Below, piece after piece: positions 19,103-28,056 of a stretch of 43,783 bases of DNA. The notes under the pieces were generated by a model. The model made no database searches and had not been told where the DNA came from. It saw only the letters and a list, made by a program, of their open reading frames with translations. The translations under genes were made by a program, and so were the position numbers. The stretch comes from Actinomycetota bacterium (GTDB taxonomy: Bacteria; Actinomycetota; Acidimicrobiia; Acidimicrobiales; Ilumatobacteraceae): contig JAQCDY010000004.1 of assembly GCA_027729785.1 (NCBI GenBank), forward strand, positions 1-43,783, written 5' to 3'. How positions within the stretch are numbered: position 1 is the stretch's first letter; the number at the start of each line of letters is the position of its first letter.

Positions 19103-20062
19103 TCAGACTACGCCACAAACCTCTACCGACATTCCTTCTGCAGCGGCGAAAACTTCAAATCCACGATTCTTAGCCACGCCGGCGAGCCGTTGTGCAATCA
19201 CATCAAGCGCGTCATCGGTGCGCGACGGGTCGTGATGAAACAGCGCCAGTCGTTTGGCTGATGTTGTCTCGGCAACCCACATTGCAAATTCAAGAGTTGA
19301 GTGGCCCCAATCAGACTTAAGTTCAAATTCTGCTGGGGTGTATTGCGAATCATGAATCAGCAAATCGGTGCCCTGACAAATTTGACGAGCACCAGTTGTG
19401 AGTGCAAAACCCGTGACTGGTTGTTGGTGATCAGAAAGATAAGTCACGGTTGAATTTCTGGCAGTTACGCGATAACCGAGTGTCGGCCCCGTATGCGGCA
19501 CAAACCGACTCATCACCTTGGTGTTGCCGATCATGAAGTCATCATCGCCGATTTCGTGAAAATTGATGGTGGCTTTGAATTCATTTAAACTGATCGGGAA
19601 AATCGGCGGACAAATCTTTTTCAAGAAAATTTCGCGCAAACTTCTTCCGTCATCCTGTTTTGGCGCGTAAATATCCAGCACAGTTTCTTCGCTCAGCAAT
19701 GATCTGAAAAATGGCAAACCTTGAATGTGATCCCAATGCAAGTGGGTCAACAGACATGTGCCAACAAATGGTTCTGGCCGCAACTCGGTCTCGGTCTCAG
19801 ATTGCGAAGAGTTGATGTAGCGCAAGCCCGTGCCAAGATCAAAAATTATCGGAGCATCATTTGCTGACTTGATCGAAACACATGAAGTGTTTCCGCCGTA
19901 CCGATGCGTCTGCGGATCATGGCATGCAGTTGAACCACGCACGCCAAGAAACGTCACCGTTAAACCAGATTCCCCCACAGGTGAAACGGTATTGGTATCG
20001 CGATTCAGATGTAAAGACTCAATGGGGTGACCTTCGTCGCAGGCAACTAACTTTGAATTCAT
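19103..20062 (-). CDS. MBL-fold metallo-hydrolase
   Basis: VTFLGVRGSTACHDPQTHRYGGNTSCV, LLTHLHWDHIQGLPFF, HTGPTLGYR, LIHDSQYTPAEF, ALFHHDP. ATG at 20062, or alternative GTG at 19978. Confidence 0.88.
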   Translation of the reverse strand: MNSKLVACDEGHPIESLHLNRDTNTVSPVGESGLTVTFLGVRGSTACHDPQTHRYGGNTSCVSIKSANDAPIIFDLGTGLRYINSSQSETETELRPEPFVGTCLLTHLHWDHIQGLPFFRSLLSEETVLDIYAPKQDDGRSLREIFLKKICPPIFPISLNEFKATINFHEIGDDDFMIGNTKVMSRFVPHTGPTLGYRVTARNSTVTYLSDHQQPVTGFALTTGARQICQGTDLLIHDSQYTPAEFELKSDWGHSTLEFAMWVAETTSAKRLALFHHDPSRTDDALDVIAQRLAGVAKNRGFEVFAAAEGMSVEVCGVV

Positions 20063-20945
20063 GCCACAACCGAAAATCAAGATCGAATGCGTGTCGGCCA
20101 ACGGCACCGACTTCTCGTATCTCGAGTGTGGCACTGGCAAATTGGCGTTGTTGCTGCACGGCTTCCCCGACACAGCACAAACATGGCGTCACCTGATGCC
20201 TCAACTTGCCGCCGCTGGTTATCGCGCCGTCGCACCATTTATGCGTGGCTATGCCCCGAGCGCAGTGCCGTCTGATGGCTGTTATCAAACTGCGATGCTG
20301 GCCCGTGACGCCAACGCATTGCACGAAAAACTTGGTGGCGACGGTGATGCCGTGATTATCGGTCACGATTTTGGTGCGCTGAGTTGTTACGGTGCCGCGA
20401 TCGATGCACCAGCACGATGGCGCAAAGTTGTTGGCATGTCGGTGCCACCGACTGCTGCTCTCGGCATGGCGTTCGTACAAAATCTTGAACAAATCAAAAA
20501 AAGCTGGTACATGTTTTTCTTTCAACACGGTCTCGCTGATCTCGTAGTCGGCGCTAACAACCATGCGCTCATCAAAATGTTATGGCGCGAGTGGTCGCCT
20601 GGTTATGACGCCAGTGTCGATCTTGAATTCGTGCGCAAGTCGCTAGCCGACCCAAAAAATCTGCAAGCTGCACTCGGCTATTACCGAGCGACTCTTGGCG
20701 ACGGCTACCGCGACCCTCAACTAAGTGAATTACAAAAGCAGATGGGTGCCAGTGTGCCGACACAACCATTGCTGTATCTGCATGGTGCAGATTGCGGATG
20801 CGTCGGGGTCGATGTCTTTGAGTCAGCGAAAACTTTAGCGCCAGCCAATATCAAGTTTGAACTAATTGCAGCAGCTGGACACTTCTTGCAACTCGAACAG
20901 CCCGAAAAAGTTAACCGTCTGATTTGTGATTTCATTGCGAGTTAA
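20061..20945 (+). CDS. Alpha/beta hydrolase, epoxide hydrolase/haloalkane dehalogenase-like (Asp nucleophile)
   Basis: LLHGFPDTAQTWRHLMPQLAAAGYRAVAP, nucleophile elbow GHDFGA, C-terminal AAGHFLQLEQPEKV. Confidence 0.88.
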   Translation: MPQPKIKIECVSANGTDFSYLECGTGKLALLLHGFPDTAQTWRHLMPQLAAAGYRAVAPFMRGYAPSAVPSDGCYQTAMLARDANALHEKLGGDGDAVIIGHDFGALSCYGAAIDAPARWRKVVGMSVPPTAALGMAFVQNLEQIKKSWYMFFFQHGLADLVVGANNHALIKMLWREWSPGYDASVDLEFVRKSLADPKNLQAALGYYRATLGDGYRDPQLSELQKQMGASVPTQPLLYLHGADCGCVGVDVFESAKTLAPANIKFELIAAAGHFLQLEQPEKVNRLICDFIAS

Positions 20946-20948
20946 CTA

Positions 20949-22394
20949 GTGACGGTTACCAAAAATCCACTGCGCGACGGTTGGACAATAATTGTCAAAC
21001 GCGAATGCGCAACCTGCGTGATGGTCGTGCCCGTCATCGCCCGTCTCGTGCGCGAATTGCCGTCACTCAAGGTTTACACCCAAGATGATCCAACATTTCC
21101 AGATGGCGTCGTCTCGATCAGCGATGCTGATCTTTCCGCAAGTTGGCATGCCGACATCGACACGGTGCCGACACTAATTTTCCGCGCGAACGGCGTTGAA
21201 ACTGCGCGAACTGTCGGTTGGCTGCGCAGTGAGTGGCGCGAATTGACTGGCATCGCCGATCTCGGCGCAGAGTTGCCAGAGTTTCGACCAGGTTGCGGCT
21301 CAATGAGCGTCGATCCAGACGTGATTGACAAACTTCGCGTGCGATACGGTGGCGAAATTTTGCATGCCAGACAAATTGATATTGCTTCGGCAGAAGACGA
21401 GTTCGAGGCAATGTTCAGTCGCGGTTTCACCGACGGTCTGCCAGTCGTGCCGCCAACGCCCGAGCGTGTGATGCGCATGCTCAATGGCACTTCACGAGCG
21501 CCGCAAGAAGTCGTGGCAATTGCTCCCCCAGACTTGGTTGAACTAACTGTCGAAAAGATTGCAGTCAACGCAGTGATGGCAGGTTGCTTACCCGAATACT
21601 TGCCTTGGGTTATCGCAGCGATCGAAGCAATTTGCACCGATGAGTTCAATATGCACGGCGTGCTCGCAACCACGATGCCTGTCGGCCCTGTGATCGTGTG
21701 TAATGGCCCCGGCACACGCGCAATCGGCATGAACTCTGGTGTCAATGTTCTCGGTCAGGGAAATCGCACGAATCTCACAATCGGTCGTGCGGTGCAATTA
21801 ATTATTCGCAATGTCGGTGGCGGTCGCCCAGGCGAAGTTGACCGTGCCGCACATGGCCACCCCGGCAAGTTGAGTTTCTGTTTCGCCGAAGATGAGGCCA
21901 ATTCACCGTTCACTTCGCTAGCGGTTGCACGCGGGTTTGATGCTTCACAAAACACCGTCACGGTTTTCACTGGCGAAGGCCCACGCTGTGTTGTGGATCA
22001 ACTTGCGCGCGAACCCGAACAACTCGCGCAAACTCTTGCTGCGTGTTTGCGCACCGTTCATCATCCGAAGTTGCCGTTTGCATTTGATGCAATGTTGATT
22101 CTTGGGCCCGAGCATGCCCGAGTTTTCGCACAAGCCAAATGGGATCGTGAACGCGTATTACAAGAAATCAACGACCGTTTGCATCTGCCTGGCACCGAAA
22201 TCGTGCGCGGCGCGGGTGGCATGGCTGAAGGCGTACAAGAGGCATTCAAAGATGCGACCCTGCCAAAGTTTCGACCTGGCGGATTACTGCTTGTGCACGC
22301 AGGTGGTCCCGCAGGTCTGTTCAGCGCCATCGTCGGTGGCTGGGTCAACGGTTCCGTCGGCAGCGACCCAGTCACTAAGTTGGTAGCGACATGA
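20949..22394 (+). CDS. Thioredoxin-like N-terminal domain fused to a 'TDGLPVVPPT' domain; partner of the UGSC protein
   Basis: KRECATCVMVVPVIARL (CxxC), then FSRGFTDGLPVVPPTPERVMRML...VEKIAVNAVMAGCLPEYLPWV; stop overlaps the next ATG (ATGA). Confidence 0.72.
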   Translation: MTVTKNPLRDGWTIIVKRECATCVMVVPVIARLVRELPSLKVYTQDDPTFPDGVVSISDADLSASWHADIDTVPTLIFRANGVETARTVGWLRSEWRELTGIADLGAELPEFRPGCGSMSVDPDVIDKLRVRYGGEILHARQIDIASAEDEFEAMFSRGFTDGLPVVPPTPERVMRMLNGTSRAPQEVVAIAPPDLVELTVEKIAVNAVMAGCLPEYLPWVIAAIEAICTDEFNMHGVLATTMPVGPVIVCNGPGTRAIGMNSGVNVLGQGNRTNLTIGRAVQLIIRNVGGGRPGEVDRAAHGHPGKLSFCFAEDEANSPFTSLAVARGFDASQNTVTVFTGEGPRCVVDQLAREPEQLAQTLAACLRTVHHPKLPFAFDAMLILGPEHARVFAQAKWDRERVLQEINDRLHLPGTEIVRGAGGMAEGVQEAFKDATLPKFRPGGLLLVHAGGPAGLFSAIVGGWVNGSVGSDPVTKLVAT

Positions 22395-22918
22395 CGAATC
22401 GCGTGATTCTTGATCCGACCAGCGAAAAAAGAAACACCTCACGCGACTTGCTCGCCCGACCCAAGACGATTTCGGGCCAGACAATCGGCCTACTGGATAT
22501 TTCAAAAGCACGAGGCGATATTTTCTTGAATCAACTCGAGTCCCGACTGACAACTGCAGGCGCAAAAGTCTTGCGCTTTCGCAAGCCGACATTCACCAAA
22601 CCAGCACCAGTTGATTTGCGCCATGAAATTGCGACGAAATGCACGCTGGTTATCGAAGCCCTCGCTGATTGAGGCAGCTGTACGTCGTGCAGTGTGCACG
22701 ACATTGTTGATCTTGAAACTCGCGGTGTGCCCGCGATGTTCATCGCCTCAGATGTTTTTGTCCAAGCCGCCGAATCGCAAGCCAACGCACTCGGCTTTCC
22801 ATTAGTGCAACGCGTATTCGTGCCGCACCCGATTCAAGATCGCACCGACGATGAAATGCGTGCCATTGCTGACTCGGCTTACGTCTCGATCGTCGCTGCG
22901 ATCACAAAAACGAACTAG
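22391..22918 (+). CDS. UGSC-family selenoprotein; in-frame UGA at 22670-22672 read as selenocysteine (175 residues including Sec)
   Basis: ORFs 22391-22672 and 22694-22918 share one frame, separated only by UGA. Junction reads VIEALAD-U-GSCTSCSVHDIVDLETRGVPAMFIASDVF; hairpin follows the UGA. Confidence 0.9.
22684..22702 (+). promoter_or_regulatory. Candidate bacterial SECIS stem-loop downstream of the Sec UGA
   Basis: GTCGTGCA-GTG-TGCACGAC: perfect 8-bp stem with 3-nt loop (or 7 bp with AGUGU loop), apical loop 19 nt after the UGA. Confidence 0.8.
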
Positions 22919-22922
22919 CTAG

Positions 22923-23435
22923 TTAATCCCAGGCGTCGTCTTGGTTGTATGGTCGCGTACGAGTTGGCGCGCTGTCACGCTTCCAAACCAAAACTCTTCG
23001 CCTGAAATAACAAACTTCATCGCCCGCCTGATTGAAACCTTTGCTCTCAACCGTCACGACGCCGCGATCAGGTTTCGACGCCGAGGGTTTGACTTCCAGC
23101 ACCCGCGTCTCGGCATGAATCGTGTCGCCATGAAAAGTTGGGTGCTTGTGCTGCAGGGTTTCAACTTCAAGATTCGCAATCGCCGAGCCACTCACATCGG
23201 GCACGCTCATGCCAAGCACAAGCGAATACACCAAGTTGCCGACAACAACATTGCGACCCTGGACGCTTTGCTGTGCAAACCAATCATTTGTATGCAACGG
23301 ATGATGATTCATCGTGATCATGCAAAACAAGTGATCGTCAGCCTCCGTAATCGTCTTGCCGGGCCAATGTCGATAAACATCGCCGACTACGAAATCTTCT
23401 AGATACCTGCCGAATGGTCGCTCATGTGTCGTCAC
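22923..23435 (-). CDS. MaoC-family dehydratase
   Basis: RYLEDFVVGDVYRHWPGKTITEADDHLFCMITMNHHPLHTN...GNLVYSLVLGMSV. Confidence 0.92.
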   Translation of the reverse strand: MTTHERPFGRYLEDFVVGDVYRHWPGKTITEADDHLFCMITMNHHPLHTNDWFAQQSVQGRNVVVGNLVYSLVLGMSVPDVSGSAIANLEVETLQHKHPTFHGDTIHAETRVLEVKPSASKPDRGVVTVESKGFNQAGDEVCYFRRRVLVWKRDSAPTRTRPYNQDDAWD

Positions 23436-23445
23436 GATCTACACG

Positions 23446-24696
23446 CTAATTGCCGCGCCAATGGTCTTCGTGTGACTCTTCGCGCGACTCTTTGATAATC
23501 GGAGTGACAGGCAACTCGTCAGTGTCTGCAAGGCCATATCTTGGGTCATACTTCGGCAACGGAATTTCTCGAGTTCGATCGGTCGTTGCATTGCGTTCAG
23601 CCCACTCATAACGACTGGTGCGTTCCTTGTTGCCAGCCACGGCGTATCGCTGAAGCGACTTCAACTCGCTGGCTCGTTGCAGAGCAAACTTTCCAAAGCG
23701 CAACGACACATAACAAACACCCCCGACCAGCATTGGCAACCAGAACTGAACCAATCTGTAACTCAAGACACTTACGGTTGCGGTCGTCGTTGACAAACCA
23801 AAACCGACAAGCGACGGAATGTAAATGCCTTCGACAATGCCGAGCCCACCCGGCGTAATCGGTATTGACGTAAAAATGTTTGCCAGACCAAAAGAAATCA
23901 CGAGTCCAGTGATATTGACCGATCCACCAAACGCTCGAACAAAAACAAAAAGTGCCACGATGTCCAGGCCCCAATTTAAAAGTGACCACATCAGCACTCG
24001 TCGCAAGAGTCTTGGCTCATTGGCAAGACCGCGCAACCTTTCACCGAGATGCACCGCGACTTCGCCGGCCTTGTCTGGATCAAATCGCAGTCGCTTCGCA
24101 AGAGATCGCGTTACTTGTTCCGCTCTTCCCTCGTGGTCAACCAACCCGAGCACAACACCACCTGCCAACAACATCACGATCACGCCAAAAATTGCCGCAA
24201 CGCCGTAAAACGCGTTAACGCCTTGACCAGGAATCGAAACAATCAGCGCAACCCACAAAATAATATTCAGCACAACCGCAGAACCAACACCGGCCGTCGC
24301 CAAAGCAAAACCTGCATCCCGTCCGCTTGCGCCGGCCAAAGTCATTAATCTAAATCCCAATGCATTGCTCGCCGCCGACCCACCAGGCACCAAACTGCCG
24401 AGCGATCGGGTCGACAACTGAATTCGAAACAGTGTGAAAATGTTCACTTTGTCAGCATCCTGACCCAAAGCGACATGAGTCAGCATCGAATAACAAAACA
24501 GCGCCGCAAATTCAAGGGCTATACCCAGCAATAACCAGGATGTTTTAACTTCGCTGAGTTTGTTCAGCGCATCGCCGAAACCTGGCACGATCGGCAAAAT
24601 AAACAGCCAAAACACCAGCAGAAATAGCGGCCACTTCGCCCACCGAAAAGTTGAACGCAGGCCACTAGATCTGCGTCGCTTGGGGGCGCCGTTCAT
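23446..24696 (-). CDS. Lysylphosphatidylglycerol synthase TM-region (UPF0104) flippase-like membrane protein
   Basis: Multi-pass; RSLGSLVPGGSAASNALGFRLM and FTSIPITPGGLGIVEG signatures. Confidence 0.88.
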   Translation of the reverse strand: MNGAPKRRRSSGLRSTFRWAKWPLFLLVFWLFILPIVPGFGDALNKLSEVKTSWLLLGIALEFAALFCYSMLTHVALGQDADKVNIFTLFRIQLSTRSLGSLVPGGSAASNALGFRLMTLAGASGRDAGFALATAGVGSAVVLNIILWVALIVSIPGQGVNAFYGVAAIFGVIVMLLAGGVVLGLVDHEGRAEQVTRSLAKRLRFDPDKAGEVAVHLGERLRGLANEPRLLRRVLMWSLLNWGLDIVALFVFVRAFGGSVNITGLVISFGLANIFTSIPITPGGLGIVEGIYIPSLVGFGLSTTTATVSVLSYRLVQFWLPMLVGGVCYVSLRFGKFALQRASELKSLQRYAVAGNKERTSRYEWAERNATTDRTREIPLPKYDPRYGLADTDELPVTPIIKESREESHEDHWRGN

Positions 24697-24755
24697 CTGA
24701 CTATATTACGGCTTGGTAGTGACAATTTCGGTGCACCTAAGTAGCGTTTAACGAT

Positions 24756-26360
24756 ATGTCAGTCTCAACAAGCACTGCAGATCTCGTCGTTGCTGCGCGG
24801 ACAATTGAACTCGCCGATGCCATAGTCGGCAAGGGTGTGCGCACTCTCGCCGCTACTGGTGGCCCAGACACACAACAAGTGCTCGCCTACGACCTCGCGC
24901 ACGCCGGCGCCGCCGTCGAAACTGCTCGCTCGATGCTCGACTACGGCGCGAAAGGCGAACTTGAAGCACAACTCACTTGCGCATTCGTCGCCGACATGGT
25001 GCATGATCTAGTCACGCGATTAATCGGCCGCGAAAAACTTTGGGGTGTTGATTCGTCTGCGCTCACCAAGTCGCATGATTTCGTAGAAAAATATCGCGCA
25101 CCAGAATTTTTGTCATCGCTGGCGAACACTCCTGGTCCACGACATTTAGACGACGATTACGAAATGGTGCAAGACACGTTTCGCAGTTTTGCCAGCAAAG
25201 TAATCGCACCCCATGCCGAACATGTGCACCGAGAGAACCTCGATGTGCCCGAAGAAATAATTTCAGGTCTCGCCGATATCGGCGCGTTCGGCCTTTCAAT
25301 CCCCAGCGAATACGGTGGCTTCAGCGAAGGCGGCGACGGCGAATATATGGCAAGTTGCATCGCCACAGAAGAACTCTCGCGTGCATCTCTTGGCATCGGC
25401 GGTTCTTTGATCACTCGCCCTGAAATTCTCACCCGTGCGCTCGTCAAAGGCGGTACCGAAGCACAAAAACATGAGTGGCTACCAAAACTTGCCACAGCCG
25501 AAGTGATGGTCGCAGTTGCCGTCACCGAGCCCGACTACGGCAGTGATGTTGCATCGATCAAAACGACGGCAGTCGCAGCACAGCAAGACGGCAAAGACGG
25601 CTACGTCATCAACGGTGTAAAAACTTGGTGCACATTCGCTGCTCGCTCAAATGTTTTGATGCTCTTGGCGCGCACCGATCCAGATCGCACCAAATCACAT
25701 AAAGGATTAAGCGTGCTAATCGTGCCCAAACCCCGCGGCGAAGCGCACGGTTTTGTTTTCACTCAGCCAGGTGGCGGCCGCATGGAAGGTCGCCCGATCG
25801 ACACAATCGGTTACCGCGGCATGCACTCTTACGAAATAGCGATTGAAAACTGGTGGGTTCCAGGCGATCACTTGATCGGTGAGACAGCCGGACTCGGCAA
25901 AGGTTTTTACTATCAAATGGAAGGCTTCGAAAATGGTCGACTGCAAACTGCCGCCCGTGCTGTCGGCGTGATGCAAGCCGCCTACGAGGCATCATGCGAC
26001 TATGCACAAAATAGAAAGTCGTTCGGCAAGAACATCGGCGAATATCAAATTATTCAGGCCAAACTCGGTCGCATGGCAGTCGTCATCCAGGGTTCACGAC
26101 AATTCAGTTACGCCGTCGCCAAACTCATGGGCAAAGGTCAAGGTGCGATGGAAGCAAGCATGGTCAAGGCCTATGTTTGCAAAGCCGCAGAATGGGTCAC
26201 GCGCGAAGCGATGCAAATTCACGGGGGCTACGGCTATGCCGAAGAATATTCAGTCAGTCGTTTGTTCGTTGATGCTCGAGTGTTGAGCATTTTCGAAGGT
26301 GCAGACGAAACCCTGTGCCTAAAAGTTATTGCCCGCAAACTTGTCGAAACAGCAAAGTAA
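24756..26360 (+). CDS. Acyl-CoA dehydrogenase
   Basis: VAVAVTEPDYGSDVASIKTTA, YQIIQAKLGRMAV, MQIHGGYGYAEEYSVSRLFVDARVLSIFEGADE. Confidence 0.94.
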   Translation: MSVSTSTADLVVAARTIELADAIVGKGVRTLAATGGPDTQQVLAYDLAHAGAAVETARSMLDYGAKGELEAQLTCAFVADMVHDLVTRLIGREKLWGVDSSALTKSHDFVEKYRAPEFLSSLANTPGPRHLDDDYEMVQDTFRSFASKVIAPHAEHVHRENLDVPEEIISGLADIGAFGLSIPSEYGGFSEGGDGEYMASCIATEELSRASLGIGGSLITRPEILTRALVKGGTEAQKHEWLPKLATAEVMVAVAVTEPDYGSDVASIKTTAVAAQQDGKDGYVINGVKTWCTFAARSNVLMLLARTDPDRTKSHKGLSVLIVPKPRGEAHGFVFTQPGGGRMEGRPIDTIGYRGMHSYEIAIENWWVPGDHLIGETAGLGKGFYYQMEGFENGRLQTAARAVGVMQAAYEASCDYAQNRKSFGKNIGEYQIIQAKLGRMAVVIQGSRQFSYAVAKLMGKGQGAMEASMVKAYVCKAAEWVTREAMQIHGGYGYAEEYSVSRLFVDARVLSIFEGADETLCLKVIARKLVETAK

Positions 26361-27068
26361 CTAACTTACAAAACGCACGAGTTCGTGCAGACTCTCGATT
26401 CTTTCACAATCTTTATCGAGGTGAAACCCAAACGGGTCGAGCAATAACGGATTCAAACCAGCATTGCGTGCCCCACCCACATCGTTAACAAACGAATCGC
26501 CAATATAGGCGATTTTTTCTCGTGGCACATTCATCACGGCGATGGCTTCGTCGAAAATTTGTGGCTCTGGTTTTGCCACACCAACGACATGCGAGTCGGT
26601 CACGATCAAAACTGGCACGCCAGAACCAGCACCAACTTGACAAACATTTTCGTTGGCCAAGGTGCGCTCGATTTGACCACTCGCATTCGACACAATGCCG
26701 ATTCGCACACCCAACAAGTGCAGCCGCCACAAGCCAGCCACCGATTCGTGCAATGGAAAGCGCCACAAAAACGCAGAAAAGACTTTCAATAGTGCCGTAG
26801 CTGCATCATCTACTTTTTCATCTGCCACCCCCGCTTCACGGGCATACGCCTGGCGATACGAAACCCAAGAAATTTGATCGATCGAATCAGCAGCCTGCGA
26901 CGCCGTCGCCTCGTCGATTGCCGCCATGCCCGCATAGTGGCAACGCACCAGCGCACCAAGACTCGTGGTGCCACCAAATGGCTCAAGCACCATGCCAGTT
27001 GTCAACGGATCGGGCACAACGAATACTCCGCCTGCATCAAAAAGCAGGGCATCAAAGCGTTGAGTCAT
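26361..27068 (-). CDS. HAD-superfamily hydrolase
   Basis: ALLFDAGGVFVVPD, IGIVSNASG, KPEPQIFDEAI, IAYIGDSFVNDVGGARNAGL. Confidence 0.9.
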   Translation of the reverse strand: MTQRFDALLFDAGGVFVVPDPLTTGMVLEPFGGTTSLGALVRCHYAGMAAIDEATASQAADSIDQISWVSYRQAYAREAGVADEKVDDAATALLKVFSAFLWRFPLHESVAGLWRLHLLGVRIGIVSNASGQIERTLANENVCQVGAGSGVPVLIVTDSHVVGVAKPEPQIFDEAIAVMNVPREKIAYIGDSFVNDVGGARNAGLNPLLLDPFGFHLDKDCERIESLHELVRFVS

Positions 27069-27111
27069 AAAACTGTGACTGTGACTGTAACTTTAATTTT
27101 GTGGCGCGAAA

Positions 27112-28053
27112 TTACTTGCTGCGCTTCAGACCAGCGCGACTGCCACGCGAAATAAACTTCAACGCCATCTTGCGGCTGGCTTCATCAATCATTTCATCAC
27201 CAAACATCACGGCGCCTTTGCCCTCACCTTCGGTAGCCGATGAGTATGCATCCAAAATCGCCCAAGCGCGATCAAATTGTTCTTGGGTCGGTGAGAAAAC
27301 TTCGTTCAAAATTGCAACCTGATCTGGGTGCAACGCCCACTTGCCGTCGTAGCCAAGAGTTCGTGTTCGCTGGCAATAATTCTTGAAGCCCTCTGAGTCG
27401 CGTATATATAGGTAAGGTCCGTCTATTACTTGCAGTCCGTTCGCGCGACCAGCCATCAAGATCTTTGAAAACACATAATGAAAATGGTCGCCAGGATATT
27501 CGGCAATTTGCACTCCACCCGTGAGCACCGGCATTTCCATACTCGCCGCAAAGTCGGCCGGCCCAAAAATTATCGTCTCAAGTCGCGAACTCGCCGCACA
27601 AATTTCTTCGACATTAATCAACCCACGCGCAGTTTCAATTTGCGCTTCAATACCAATATGCCCGACCGGCAAACCATTGGCGATTTCGACTTGCCGCAGC
27701 AATAAATCTGTCGCCACGATCTGGGCAGCAGTTTCAACTTTTGGCAGCATAATTTCGTCGAGTCGCTCGCCTGCACCTGCGACTACTTCGATAATGTCAA
27801 ACGCCGTCCACTTCGTGCTCCAGTCGTTGACACGCACGCACAAAACTTTGTCGCCCCAGTCCTGAGTGCGAATCGCGTTTGCAACTCGAGGGCGCGACAA
27901 TTCTTTTTCTTTTGGTGCTACCGCATCTTCAAGATCCAAGAAAACCATGTCGGCGGCGATGCCCGGGCCTTTGCCCATCATTTTTTCTGAAGATCCGGGG
28001 ATTGATAAACAAGAACGACGGGGCAGGTCTCGTGAGCGTGCTGACATATTCAA
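27112..28053 (-). CDS. HpcH/HpaI aldolase/citrate lyase family protein (CitE/malyl-CoA lyase-like)
   Basis: RSCLSIPGSSEKMM, DMVFLDLEDAVAPKEK, IEAQIETARGLIN, GPADFAASM, GYDGKWALHPDQV. Confidence 0.92.
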   Translation of the reverse strand: MNMSARSRDLPRRSCLSIPGSSEKMMGKGPGIAADMVFLDLEDAVAPKEKELSRPRVANAIRTQDWGDKVLCVRVNDWSTKWTAFDIIEVVAGAGERLDEIMLPKVETAAQIVATDLLLRQVEIANGLPVGHIGIEAQIETARGLINVEEICAASSRLETIIFGPADFAASMEMPVLTGGVQIAEYPGDHFHYVFSKILMAGRANGLQVIDGPYLYIRDSEGFKNYCQRTRTLGYDGKWALHPDQVAILNEVFSPTQEQFDRAWAILDAYSSATEGEGKGAVMFGDEMIDEASRKMALKFISRGSRAGLKRSK

Positions 28054-28056
28054 ATT

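Noticed and set aside
22391-22918. Pseudogene or nonsense-mutated gene interpretation of the split ORF
   Set aside because: Frame is intact on both sides, the interrupting codon is specifically UGA at a UGSC motif, and a SECIS-like hairpin follows at the right distance. Selenocysteine explains all three.
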